A stretch of 64,000 nt of DNA from Lachnocurva sp029100405. Its GTDB lineage: Bacteria > Bacillota > Clostridia > Lachnospirales > Lachnospiraceae. Location: NCBI GenBank assembly GCA_046263755.1, contig JBJYZC010000001.1, forward strand, positions 124,001 through 188,000. The letters run 5' to 3'. The translations under genes and the position numbers were made by a program. A model generated the notes under the pieces. The model was given only the letters and a program-made list of their open reading frames with translations. It was not told where the DNA came from and did no database searches. Position 1 is the first letter of the stretch. Every line of letters begins with the position of its first letter. Below are positions 47,455 through 55,545 of the stretch, in pieces.

Positions 47455-47793
47455 TCACTTCAGTTCATTGGAATAATATGGTACAAGAAGATATCCTCCT
47501 GCATGAATCTCATCTCCGGTCAAGTGATTCAAAGTGCGAACTTCATGGATATATTCCTCCCGATCTCTGTAATGATCATCCATATAACGTCCGGCAATGG
47601 ACCAAAGGCTGTCTCCGGATTCTATTTCAATCGAAGTATAGTATTTATAATCCGGAGTTGACTCTTCTGCTTTTGCCATACGAAATCTTCCTGCAAACAG
47701 GATGCCGGTAATGAATACAGCAGAAAATATGGCCAGAAGTATCATCAGTTTCTTTTCGACCTGCTTTGTCTTCTCTCTATTCCTATCATTCAT
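47455..47793 (-). CDS. yneA: YneA-like SOS cell division suppressor (LysM membrane protein)
   Basis: 112 residues. One N-terminal membrane helix (KLMILLAIFSAVFITGILFAG is ~17-37, given in outline), then an outside LysM domain (IESGDSLWSIAGRY ... NHLTGDEIHAGGYLLVPY). This size and layout match YneA, which delays division after DNA damage in Bacillus. ATG 47793 follows GGGAGG at good spacing; an in-frame start at 47886 overlaps the promoter and is excluded. The promoter region has several LexA-type boxes. lexA, the usual neighbour, is not in the window. Confidence 0.8.
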   Translation of the reverse strand: MNDRNREKTKQVEKKLMILLAIFSAVFITGILFAGRFRMAKAEESTPDYKYYTSIEIESGDSLWSIAGRYMDDHYRDREEYIHEVRTLNHLTGDEIHAGGYLLVPYYSNELK

Positions 47794-47800
47794 GACAGAA

Positions 47801-47830
47801 CCTCCCATAAATGAACCTCCCATAAATGTT
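47801..47830 (-). repeat. Duplicated ribosome-binding segment before the yneA-like gene
   Basis: The 15-mer CCTCCCATAAATG(AA/TT) on the + strand occurs twice in a row (47801 and 47816). On the - strand each copy is an ATG-TATTT-like stretch with GGGAGG, so the gene has two Shine-Dalgarno sequences; only the nearer one is well spaced. Confidence 0.85.
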
Positions 47831-47857
47831 TCAAGCGAATCTTCCAAACAAATGTTT

Positions 47858-47871
47858 CGAACTTCTGTTCG
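47858..47871. promoter_or_regulatory. LexA box (perfect), yneA-like promoter
   Basis: CGAACTTCTGTTCG fits the Gram-positive SOS consensus CGAAC-N4-GTTCG at every fixed position. It lies just downstream of the -10, over the expected start point. Confidence 0.85.
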
Positions 47872-47876
47872 ATATG

Positions 47877-47905
47877 ATAGTAGCATCAGAACAAATGTTT
47901 GTCAA
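47877..47905 (-). promoter_or_regulatory. Sigma-A promoter of the yneA-like gene
   Basis: On the - strand TTGACA (47900-47905), 17-base spacer, TACTAT (47877-47882). The spacing is ideal. LexA-type boxes lie in the spacer and on both sides. Confidence 0.85.
47889..47900. promoter_or_regulatory. LexA-type box in promoter spacer
   Basis: GAACAAATGTTT has one change from GAAC-N4-GTTC and lies between the -35 and -10. A weaker related AAACAAATGTTT is at 47846-47857. Confidence 0.6.
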
Positions 47906-47912
47906 TAAGATT

Positions 47913-47926
47913 CGAACATATTTTCG
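47913..47926. promoter_or_regulatory. LexA-type box upstream of -35
   Basis: CGAACATATTTTCG has one change from CGAAC-N4-GTTCG. It could serve either the yneA-like gene or the divergent merR gene. The same 14-mer recurs at 55608-55621. Confidence 0.55.
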
Positions 47927-48018
47927 ATCTCTACTTTCTTCAGACCTTTCTCAAACAAGATCTGTTATACTTATCAGAAAGTGAGGAAAATGCCTTTCCT
48001 TTTTTTCGGAGGTAAGCT

Positions 48019-48930
48019 ATGGAAGAAGAAAAAGAATTATTCCGCATTGGAGAGATCTCAAAACTTTTCCAAATAGGGGTTGATTCCATCCGTTATTATG
48101 AAAAAGTGGGCCTTCTGCATCCGGTCAGAAGCCGTGAGAGTAATTACAGGCTCTATACCCTTGATGATATCCGTACCATGAATACCATCCGTGAACTGCT
48201 TGAAATCGGTTTTTCAACGGAGGAAATTCTGGACTTTGAAACGGATCGAAATATCAGTCATGTCCTATCTATGCTGGAAAAGGAAAAGGATGTGATCGAT
48301 GAAAAGATCCTTCATCTTAAAAATATCCGGACCAATATCAATTCAAGGCTTCGCTCGATCAATGAATCTCTCAAGATCGATACTTCAGGAGAGATCCGCC
48401 TTCTGGATCTTCCAGATAGAAAGTGTCTCATGATCACGGATGAAAATATGCCGGATAATGAGATCAATTACAGGCTTGCAGAATTCACCAGCAGCTCCAG
48501 CCAGAAAGTCACAACGATCGGAGCCTGTGACTGCTACATCCTCGACACCTCAGAATACAGTGAAGAGGCCGATCATACTCAGGGCCTGAACCAGGAGGGA
48601 CAAGGAGACAGAGACTCGATTTCCATAGATCCTGACCATCAAAAAACAGACGACTTTCCCACGAAAGCCGTCTTCTTCTACTCGGATTATTTAGATTATA
48701 AGAGTAATTTTCTTCTTTCCAAGGGTCAGTATTTATCTCTTTCCTATCGCGGCAGTTTCCGGCAAACCAAAAAATATTATCCAAAGATGCTGGAATACTG
48801 TCGCAATCATGCTCTGACCCCCGCCGGAGATCTGATAGAATTCTGTCATATTGATCGCTATGAGACGTCAGATGTTTCCGAATATCTCACAGAACTTGAG
48901 CTTCCTGTGAAATGCAATCAAACTTCATAG
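48019..48930 (+). CDS. MerR family regulator with effector-binding (GyrI-like) C-terminus
   Basis: 303 residues. MerR winged helix: FRIGEISKLFQIGVDSIRYYEKVGLLHP, shown as its RYYEKVGLL core (~20-35); then a coiled coil (~90-125) and a C-terminal GyrI/BmrR-like domain (~135-300). The C-terminal domain has an acidic Gln/Asp/Ser-rich insertion near residues 185-215. Such proteins sense small molecules and activate efflux or stress genes. TGT-TATACT (47964-47972) is a likely extended -10. The stop overlaps the convergent flavoprotein gene by 13 bases. Target genes are unknown; the divergent yneA-like gene and the convergent operon are both candidates by position only. Confidence 0.85.
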   Translation: MEEEKELFRIGEISKLFQIGVDSIRYYEKVGLLHPVRSRESNYRLYTLDDIRTMNTIRELLEIGFSTEEILDFETDRNISHVLSMLEKEKDVIDEKILHLKNIRTNINSRLRSINESLKIDTSGEIRLLDLPDRKCLMITDENMPDNEINYRLAEFTSSSSQKVTTIGACDCYILDTSEYSEEADHTQGLNQEGQGDRDSISIDPDHQKTDDFPTKAVFFYSDYLDYKSNFLLSKGQYLSLSYRGSFRQTKKYYPKMLEYCRNHALTPAGDLIEFCHIDRYETSDVSEYLTELELPVKCNQTS

Positions 48931-50057
48931 AACCTCTCATATCGAAGAGGTTTGATATCACAGATCGGTTCCTCTCCTACTACGGTCTGCGCAATGATAT
49001 AAGCCACAGCGGGAGCAGTTCCAAATCCATGTCCGTTGAAACCGCAGGCAAGCACCAGTCCATCTGCCTCTTTCGGACGGCCGAGGACACAGACTCCGTC
49101 TTTTGTCATATCAAGGATACCGGACCAGCTGCGGACGATCTTCGCCTTTGCCAGAGCCGGGATCCAACCCTCAATGGCTCTGCAGCTTGCGCCTAAAGTC
49201 GCAGGATGCTGCATACTCATATCGTTCGGATCTTTGACATCCATAAATTCTTCCAGACCTGACTCCGAACCGAAAACAAAGGATCCATGTTTGGTCTGAT
49301 GACCATAGAAATCTGCAGCTGCTGTTCCAAGCATCTGCGGAAACATTTCCGGTTCCATTTCTGTAACCAAAGCACAGTCAACCAAAGCAGTCATCGGAAT
49401 ATCCAGACCGATCGATTGAATGATCCTTCTGGAATCATAACCTGCTGCTGTCACAATATCACCGGCTTCTAAGACCGTCCCATCCTTTAAGATGACCTTT
49501 CTTACCCTGCCTCTGACCCTTTCCAAGGCTTCCACCTTAGCACCGGTAAGAAAATGAACCCCAAGTTCAATGTCCTTCAGATAATAAGCCAGGGTTGCAA
49601 CCAATGGATTTGCATGACCGTCCGTCGGACAGAAACTGGCTCCCATGACATCCTCAGACATATAGGGGCTGATCTCTCTTACCTCATCTCCCGAGATCAT
49701 GTCCAGTTTCAGACCACCAGCCGCACAACTGTCAGCCAAAGCCTGAAGTTTCTTCATATGAGCTTCTGTTTTTCCAAGACGGAGATTTCCCTTCTGGGTA
49801 TATTCAACATCTCTTCCAAGTTCTTCGGAAAGAGTCGGCCAGAATTTTTGCACTGCCGTCATCGCAATTGGAAGCTCTCTCGGATCCCGGCCGGACTGAC
49901 GAACACCGCCGCCATTTCGGCTGGATCCTCCGTGTCCGATCGAATCGCTGCCCTCAAGAACGATGATGTCTTTCACTCCAAGTTTGGTCAGATAATAAGC
50001 CGTGGCGCAGCCTACGATACCGCCACCTATAATGATCACGTCAGCTGACTTTTTCAT
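48918..50057 (-). CDS. FAD-dependent amino-acid dehydrogenase, catalytic (beta-type) subunit
   Basis: 379 residues of the DAO (glycine/D-amino-acid oxidase, sarcosine oxidase) fold. N-terminal FAD motif IIIGGGIVGCATAYYL, GSSRNGGGVRQS after it, and C-terminal VLACGFNGHGFGTAPA. In multi-subunit relatives (HcnC, NoxB/OoxB opine oxidases, PDH beta) this subunit oxidises the amine substrate. The start overlaps the preceding [2Fe-2S] gene (ATGA) with GGAGG upstream. Last gene of the seven-gene operon. Substrate not determined from sequence: D-amino acid, proline/hydroxyproline-type imino acid or opine are all possible. Confidence 0.85.
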   Translation of the reverse strand: MKKSADVIIIGGGIVGCATAYYLTKLGVKDIIVLEGSDSIGHGGSSRNGGGVRQSGRDPRELPIAMTAVQKFWPTLSEELGRDVEYTQKGNLRLGKTEAHMKKLQALADSCAAGGLKLDMISGDEVREISPYMSEDVMGASFCPTDGHANPLVATLAYYLKDIELGVHFLTGAKVEALERVRGRVRKVILKDGTVLEAGDIVTAAGYDSRRIIQSIGLDIPMTALVDCALVTEMEPEMFPQMLGTAAADFYGHQTKHGSFVFGSESGLEEFMDVKDPNDMSMQHPATLGASCRAIEGWIPALAKAKIVRSWSGILDMTKDGVCVLGRPKEADGLVLACGFNGHGFGTAPAVAYIIAQTVVGEEPICDIKPLRYERFYEV

Positions 50058-50407
50058 TGCAAGCCTCCTTTCACAGCATCTTCCTTAAGCCCCCGGTCAT
50101 TACCGCCGACACCCATATCGACAGGCCGCATTGGAGTACGAGCTGTTGCAAGTACCACATCATTGGGCTTCATATGGAGTTCCTTCGCCACCAGTCTTCT
50201 TGTCAGACTACCGCAAGTCTGTCCCTGACAGAGTCCCATACCGCAGCGAAGAAGCCTTCTCAATTCCTCGATCGTCGTGATCCCGCTATGGAGGGCCTGA
50301 CGGATCTCTCCCTTTGTCACTTCCTCACAACGGCAGACCAGAAGATCGTCATCCTCTTCCGGTACGTAGGGTCCGATCTCTCTTAATTTTTCTTCAATGT
50401 CAAGCAT
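50054..50407 (-). CDS. BFD-like [2Fe-2S] protein, dehydrogenase small subunit
   Basis: 117 residues. CRC (~21-23) and CGMGLCQGQTC (~54-64) give the CxC...CxxxxC cluster of bacterioferritin-associated-ferredoxin-like domains. In related enzymes this domain is fused to or sits between the two flavin subunits and carries electrons. ATG 50407 is chosen because GGAGGGAG lies just upstream; GTG 50425 would put that site inside the gene. Confidence 0.85.
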   Translation of the reverse strand: MLDIEEKLREIGPYVPEEDDDLLVCRCEEVTKGEIRQALHSGITTIEELRRLLRCGMGLCQGQTCGSLTRRLVAKELHMKPNDVVLATARTPMRPVDMGVGGNDRGLKEDAVKGGLQ

Positions 50408-50421
50408 ATTTCTCCCTCCTG

Positions 50422-51999
50422 TCACTTTTGGCTGTAAAATCTGGCACGATCGATATACTCCATCGCTACCTTCATCGTAACCAGGTTGGTTCCGTCAAAG
50501 GCTTTGGCCGACCGGACATTGGTAATTTCCGCAGGGCAGATCTTCTCTCCGCTTCTGGAAAGTCCAAAACCCCGGTCTCCTTTTTTCGGAAGAGGTAAAA
50601 ACTCATAAGGGATGGTCACTTCACCAAAGCCCGGTTCCGTATTTTCAGCAACCAGGAAGATGGCCTGTCCGCTGCAGCTTGCTACACACATACCACAATT
50701 GATGCAGGAGCTGTTGTCAACGGAGATCGGCAGGGATGTGATATTATCTCCAATGGAAATACAACCCTTCTTACAAGCATCCTGACATGGATTACATGGA
50801 ATGTTCTGCGTACATTCAATGACCGGATGCACCTTGACTTCTCTCCGGAATCCGGGGAATCTCTCGATTTCATCATCGGAAATATAGCCCTTGGTTAAGA
50901 GACTTTCTGAAACCGGAATGCCTTCTTCCGTTTTTTCGATCTTCTTACCTCGATTCTGTGGAGCAAACATTCCCTGTCTTAAAGAATCCAGGGACTTTTC
51001 CAGCTCTGCTTCCCTCTTCTCTCTTTGATCCGAATCTATATAGCCCAGGAATTCTGCAATAGCAGCTCCGCTCATTCGGCCTTCGATCATAGCTGAGGAT
51101 GCTTCCTCAATACCGGCTACATCACCGGCTGCATAGATCCCCGGGATCGAAGTAGCTCCGGTCTCATCGCACTTGGGAACAAAGCCGCCGGAAGAATGAT
51201 CCATCTCGATTCCATCCATCTTTAACAGCTGTGCCATTGGAGACAGACCAACTGCAACGCAGACCGTATCGACATCAAAGTGTTTTTCTGTACCTGGTAT
51301 GAATTGAAAATGGCTGTCCACTTCTGCAATGGTGACACCGGTCACACAGTCTTTTCCTTCCACCTCTTTGATGGTATGGGACAGGTAGAAGGGAACTCCG
51401 GTACGGGCGACTTTTGCTGCATGAACACCATATCCGCCGATCCTTGGAGCTGCATCTGCCAAAGCTACAACCTCACATCCTGCCTGCAAGAGCTGAAAAG
51501 AAACGACAAGCCCTACATTTCCTGTACCCAGCATAAGGATCCGATTACCGGGCTTGATATGATGCAGATTCATCATGGTCTGAGCGGCTCCGGCTCCAAT
51601 GACCCCCGGAAGAGTCCAACCGCGAAAATTGACCATATTCTCGGCTGCTCCGGTAGCAACCAGAATCGCATCGCCCTTATAGTGGCGGACCTCATTCCCT
51701 TCTTGTACCAGCACTTCCTTTTCCGGATAGAGGCCTATGACCGTTGCATTCAAAACAACCTCAACGCCGGCCTCTTCGGCCTCTTTTAAGAGATCCTGAC
51801 CGATCCGGAATCCCCGGATCTTTGCCTTATGCTCCTTCGATCCGAAAAACTTATGGATCTGCTTAAAAAGTTGTCCGCCGGGGGCTGCATTTTCATCAAA
51901 TACGGTTACCTGCACACCGGCCTTACTCGCTTCTATCGCTGCTGACAGTCCTGCAGGGCCGGCACCGACTACGATCAATTCTTTCTTTATCACTTCCAT
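50422..51999 (-). CDS. FAD/NAD(P)-binding oxidoreductase with C-terminal [4Fe-4S] clusters (alpha-type subunit)
   Basis: 525 residues. N-terminal FAD motif VVGAGPAGLSAA, a second Rossmann motif MLGTGNVGL (~170), and the flavin loop IPGIYAAGD. The C-terminus has two cysteine sets (CTQNIPCNPCQDAC and CINCGMCVASC) typical of 2x[4Fe-4S] ferredoxin domains. It matches the electron-transfer subunit of HcnB/NoxA/PDH-alpha type enzymes; the ferredoxin tail implies a soluble anaerobic acceptor. Cys sets appear intact. GGAGAG ribosome site. Confidence 0.87.
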   Translation of the reverse strand: MEVIKKELIVVGAGPAGLSAAIEASKAGVQVTVFDENAAPGGQLFKQIHKFFGSKEHKAKIRGFRIGQDLLKEAEEAGVEVVLNATVIGLYPEKEVLVQEGNEVRHYKGDAILVATGAAENMVNFRGWTLPGVIGAGAAQTMMNLHHIKPGNRILMLGTGNVGLVVSFQLLQAGCEVVALADAAPRIGGYGVHAAKVARTGVPFYLSHTIKEVEGKDCVTGVTIAEVDSHFQFIPGTEKHFDVDTVCVAVGLSPMAQLLKMDGIEMDHSSGGFVPKCDETGATSIPGIYAAGDVAGIEEASSAMIEGRMSGAAIAEFLGYIDSDQREKREAELEKSLDSLRQGMFAPQNRGKKIEKTEEGIPVSESLLTKGYISDDEIERFPGFRREVKVHPVIECTQNIPCNPCQDACKKGCISIGDNITSLPISVDNSSCINCGMCVASCSGQAIFLVAENTEPGFGEVTIPYEFLPLPKKGDRGFGLSRSGEKICPAEITNVRSAKAFDGTNLVTMKVAMEYIDRARFYSQK

Positions 52000-52011
52000 C
52001 GCGAACTCTCC

Positions 52012-52332
52012 TTAATCTCTCACTTCCAGAGGTTTTACGCCATCCTGTGTCTGTACTTTCATGCCTTCTCTCAGCGGTGTGATACAGGTCCTGACATTAG
52101 GCTGTCCGTCCACAACCATAACGCAGTCTGTACATCTGCCGATGGCACAGAAAACACCCCGCGGCTCGTGCCTTTTTTTGGTATAACGATGGATCATAAT
52201 ACCGTTCACTCTTAAAGCTGCAGCAATCGGTTCTCCTTCATAACCCTGAAGGGTCTTCCCGTCATAAGTAAAGCTTACTAATTTTCCCTCCGGGGTCTCC
52301 CCCAGGATGGGATGATTCTTAATTCTATCCAT
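52012..52332 (-). CDS. Plant-type [2Fe-2S] ferredoxin-like subunit (HcnA-type)
   Basis: 106 residues. CAIGRCTDC and a later Cys (VRTC) give C-x4-C-x2-C...C of a plant-type [2Fe-2S] cluster. HcnA-type subunits of amino-acid/opine dehydrogenases have this form. Twelve bases separate it from the next gene. ATG preceded by GAGGCAGG. Confidence 0.85.
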   Translation of the reverse strand: MDRIKNHPILGETPEGKLVSFTYDGKTLQGYEGEPIAAALRVNGIMIHRYTKKRHEPRGVFCAIGRCTDCVMVVDGQPNVRTCITPLREGMKVQTQDGVKPLEVRD

Positions 52333-52383
52333 AAACCTGCCTCGATTCTCTACCGTTTTCTTCTTGTTCTCTATTTCATAAAC

Positions 52384-52421
52384 TGCTTACAGTGACAACA
52401 GTGCTTTTTACACTGTAAGCA
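52384..52421 (-). promoter_or_regulatory. Intercistronic stem-loop in the dehydrogenase operon
   Basis: Perfect 11-bp inverted repeat TGCTTACAGTG / CACTGTAAGCA around a 16-base loop, between the permease stop and the ferredoxin gene. It has no T run, so processing or mRNA stability is more likely than termination. Confidence 0.6.
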
Positions 52422-52426
52422 TAAAG

Positions 52427-53830
52427 TCACTTCCAAATACCACGATATTTCCGAATTCCATAATAGAGAGGATTCTCCATCGCCAGAACTTTTTCCATCG
52501 GAACCGCCTTAAACAGCGGAATATGCATACGAAAACGAATCCAGAAGATTGAATAAACGAACAAGATACCCGTGATAATTGCCGTGACCAGAAGGATCTG
52601 ATTCCGCTCCACCGGATCGGTTGAAATATTCACTATCATAAAGATGATGCTTGCGATACTGATACAGGGAAGAAGGGGGCCGAATGGCACCTTGAAATTT
52701 CTCGGCGCTTTTGGCAGCCTGTGCCTGAAAACCAGAACATCAATATTTGCTACTGCATAAGAAGCCATCCAGAAAACGGATCCCACCTGGATCAAAAAGC
52801 TGATCTGAGAGGAATTCTGCCCCAGAAGAGCACAGATCATGATACCGATCGTAATGAGCCAGCAGCCGATAAAAGGGACCTGTTTCTTATTGGTTTTCCC
52901 AAAAAACTGGGGCATCAGATTGGAATGACTCATACCTGCGAAGATGGAGGACAGGCCTTGCACCGTGGAGTTTTGAGTACTGACAACCGCAAGTCCCGAC
53001 ACCAGGCACATCCAGATCTTGCCCGGCTTTCCGAAAAGGCTCTCCCCATAGAGCATATGTGGTGCAGCGGAATTCATAAGATCTTTCCAGGTCGTATAAT
53101 TATGAAAACCGAAGATCATAATGATCTGTACGATACAGATCAGTCCCAGTCCGAGAAACATTCCCAGAGGAACATTCCTTTTTGCATTCTTTACATCCTT
53201 CGAAATCGGGATGGCATATTCTGCTCCGATAAAGAGCCAGAAAGCGATCGCCGTAAGCGAAATGATACTGAGCGGTGTCTGCTGACCTACTACCATTGGC
53301 TGATGGATTACTTTTCCGCTTCCAAGTTTCAAGCTTCCTATGATCCCCATGACCAGCATGGATCCAAGCATCAGATAACTGACCAGATCCTGAATTTTTG
53401 CAAACATATCGACCCCATGAAGATTCGCGATCAAAATGATGACCGATGCAATGGCAACCCAGAAATAATCAGGAATTGGAAGATGCAAGACCGCTCCCAT
53501 TGCATAAGCAAAAATCGATGCTTCAACACCACAAGATAAGATATTTGATACCATATATCCGCCGACCATTAAGACAATGGTAGGAATGGGGCCGATGCCT
53601 GCCAGGGTATATTGAGCCAGGCCACCGGTCACATTAGGCATCAAAGAATTCAATTCTGCCAGAGAAGCCATCGTAAGCATATTGAAGCAGCAGGCAATGA
53701 TCATAGCAGGGATAAATAAGACCCCAGCCTGTCCGGCACCCTGGCCCAGCTGAACCAGGGTGCTCGTTGCAATTACAAGGCCCACGGAAACAGATATGAC
53801 ATTTCTTAGTCCCAGTTTCTTTTCATCCAT
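52427..53830 (-). CDS. APC superfamily amino-acid permease
   Basis: 467 residues with about twelve hydrophobic segments and the APC N-terminal pattern (ISVSVGLVIATSTLVQLGQGAG). Conserved IPISKDVKNAKRNVP and a long internal loop. It would import the substrate of the linked dehydrogenase. It lies directly downstream of a PII gene, an unusual partner for an APC transporter. AAAAAGG ribosome site. Confidence 0.9.
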   Translation of the reverse strand: MDEKKLGLRNVISVSVGLVIATSTLVQLGQGAGQAGVLFIPAMIIACCFNMLTMASLAELNSLMPNVTGGLAQYTLAGIGPIPTIVLMVGGYMVSNILSCGVEASIFAYAMGAVLHLPIPDYFWVAIASVIILIANLHGVDMFAKIQDLVSYLMLGSMLVMGIIGSLKLGSGKVIHQPMVVGQQTPLSIISLTAIAFWLFIGAEYAIPISKDVKNAKRNVPLGMFLGLGLICIVQIIMIFGFHNYTTWKDLMNSAAPHMLYGESLFGKPGKIWMCLVSGLAVVSTQNSTVQGLSSIFAGMSHSNLMPQFFGKTNKKQVPFIGCWLITIGIMICALLGQNSSQISFLIQVGSVFWMASYAVANIDVLVFRHRLPKAPRNFKVPFGPLLPCISIASIIFMIVNISTDPVERNQILLVTAIITGILFVYSIFWIRFRMHIPLFKAVPMEKVLAMENPLYYGIRKYRGIWK

Positions 53831-53857
53831 AATCTTTTTCCTTTTTCTAAAAAGACT

Positions 53858-54205
53858 TTACAAAGCGTCTTTTCCCTCATCTCCGGTCCGGATCCGGATC
53901 GCGTTATCCAGACTGTATACAAAGATTTTTCCATCTCCGATATGTCCGGTATAGAGGGCCTTCAGGAGTTCATCTGTGATTTCTTTGACTCGCTTTGTAT
54001 CTACAACGACGGCGACCTGAATCTTCGGCAAAAGCTCCATTTCCTCATGTTCTTCGACTTCATATTCTTTTGTTCCCTTTTCTACGCCACAGCCCAAGAC
54101 CTGCGTAATGGTCATGCCGCCGACCTTCAATTCCGAAAGCCTTTTCTTGATGGGATTAAATTTGGACATATCACAAATCACTTCGATCTTACTGAGTTCT
54201 GCCAT
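53858..54205 (-). CDS. PII family signalling protein (GlnB/GlnK-like)
   Basis: 115 residues from ATG 54205, preceded by GGAGGAAAAGG; an in-frame start at 54277 would overlap the previous gene. PII fold: N-terminal MAELSKIEVICDMSKFNPIK, then the T loop, and C-terminal DGKIFVYSLDNAIRIRTGDEG, a strong family signature with the B-loop IGDGKI. The T loop is shortened and acidic (KEYEVEEHEEMEL), and the uridylylation tyrosine (Y51 in E. coli) is replaced. PII proteins sense ATP/ADP and 2-oxoglutarate. It sits between ocd-like and permease genes, so control of transport is inferred. Confidence 0.88.
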   Translation of the reverse strand: MAELSKIEVICDMSKFNPIKKRLSELKVGGMTITQVLGCGVEKGTKEYEVEEHEEMELLPKIQVAVVVDTKRVKEITDELLKALYTGHIGDGKIFVYSLDNAIRIRTGDEGKDAL

Positions 54206-54257
54206 AGCCTTTTCCTCCAGCCTTACTGACAAAATGAATCTTCCTTGGAAAAATGAA

Positions 54258-55400
54258 TTAAGCCATCTCAGGTACATCCCAGAGATTCAATTTCACGCCA
54301 ATTCCTTCCTTCAAAGCTCTCCGATACACAGAGCAGCCCCAGGCGACATCCTCTACCGGCATTCCGCCGACAGAATATACAATGACCTCATCATCCGACT
54401 GTCTGCCGGGAGCCTTGCCTTCGATAATATCTGTGATCTCTGTGATGTCAGAAAGCTTGTTTTTACCCTCATGAACGAGGTCTGTAAACTTGCATCCGAT
54501 GATCCCCATCTTCGGATAGGTCGGATAGGGATATTCATTTGCCCAGGCTTCATAGAGCTTGTAATTGTCTACAACAAAACGGCAGCCGGACAGATAATCG
54601 TCATCGAATCTGGCCGCTGATGGCATGGAAATAAAGGCTCCGGGCTTGATCCAGTCTCCGCTGATATAGGGATAAGTCTCTACGACCTTCGGATCGTCAT
54701 CCGTCTTGGCAGTCGTTGTAAAGGCGATCACATCCGCTCCCCGGATAGCTTCTTCCTCTGTATCACAGACTTTGATCTCATCAAATTGAGGAAATTCCTT
54801 CTGAACGAAAGCGACAAAAGAATCGATGGACTTTTTGCCCCGTCCTTTGATTTGAACCCGATGAAGCTTGGGGCAGGTGGCTGCAAAAGCTGCCAGACTG
54901 GTCTTTCCCATAACACCGGGGCCGATGATTGCTGCTGTTTCGGAATCCTTTCTGGCCAAATACTTGGCTCCGACACCGGGAATGCCACCGGTCCTGTATG
55001 CGGAAAGAAGATTGGCTGACATAAATGCTAAGGGTGCGCCGGTGTCCTTATCATTCAAAACCATCATCAGGATAGATCTCGGAAGTCCTTTCTCCTTATT
55101 TTCCACATTCGAGCCGTACCACTTGACACCGGCCATCTGGTATTTTCCGCCCAGGTATGCCGGCATTGCCATAAAACGGCGGTCCTGGGTATTTTTCGGC
55201 ATGCCCGGAAACTTCGGATCATCCGGGAAAGTGACCATGCAGCCATGCGAGTTATGATTCTCACCGCCCATCATATAATCGCCGGCTTTTAATAACTTCA
55301 GCATGTCTTCCATTGACTCGATGCAGGCCGGCATATCCTTTACTCCGGCCTTGATCATATCCGGTTCACTCAGATATAAAAAATCGATCCTGGTATCCAT
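54258..55400 (-). CDS. Ornithine cyclodeaminase / mu-crystallin family protein
   Basis: 380 residues. NAD-binding motif near AAIIGPGVMGKTSLAAFA, SANLLSAYRTGGIPGVGA, and FISMPSAARFDDDY in the C-terminal half. The family includes ornithine cyclodeaminase (ornithine to proline), ketimine reductases and alanine dehydrogenase-like enzymes, and specificity is not decided here. ATG 55400 follows AAGGAGG at ideal spacing; an upstream in-frame ATG at 55493 lies in the leader hairpin. First gene of the seven-gene operon. Confidence 0.85.
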   Translation of the reverse strand: MDTRIDFLYLSEPDMIKAGVKDMPACIESMEDMLKLLKAGDYMMGGENHNSHGCMVTFPDDPKFPGMPKNTQDRRFMAMPAYLGGKYQMAGVKWYGSNVENKEKGLPRSILMMVLNDKDTGAPLAFMSANLLSAYRTGGIPGVGAKYLARKDSETAAIIGPGVMGKTSLAAFAATCPKLHRVQIKGRGKKSIDSFVAFVQKEFPQFDEIKVCDTEEEAIRGADVIAFTTTAKTDDDPKVVETYPYISGDWIKPGAFISMPSAARFDDDYLSGCRFVVDNYKLYEAWANEYPYPTYPKMGIIGCKFTDLVHEGKNKLSDITEITDIIEGKAPGRQSDDEVIVYSVGGMPVEDVAWGCSVYRRALKEGIGVKLNLWDVPEMA

Positions 55401-55477
55401 TCGGTCCTCCTTTTCTCCTATGCTTATTAGGAAATGAGCCTTTCTGACTGATCCCTTGTTACAATATTTTCTGAAAC

Positions 55478-55514
55478 AAAAAGAAGGCGCCATCCCAACC
55501 TGGAATGGCGCCTT
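55478..55514 (-). terminator. Terminator-like hairpin in operon leader (attenuator candidate)
   Basis: On the - strand a 13-bp stem (AAGGCGCCATTCC with GGGATGGCGCCTT, one G-U pair) with a five-base loop, followed by CTTTTTG. It lies between the predicted promoter (55551) and the first gene (55400). It could be a leader attenuator or a block to transcription arriving from the IS element. Confidence 0.75.
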
Positions 55515-55545
55515 TGCCTTGATGTTCTTTCCTATACTCTGAACC

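Noticed and set aside
55401..55493. Longer N-terminus for the OCD-like protein
   Set aside because: It starts in the leader hairpin; AAGGAGG supports ATG 55400.
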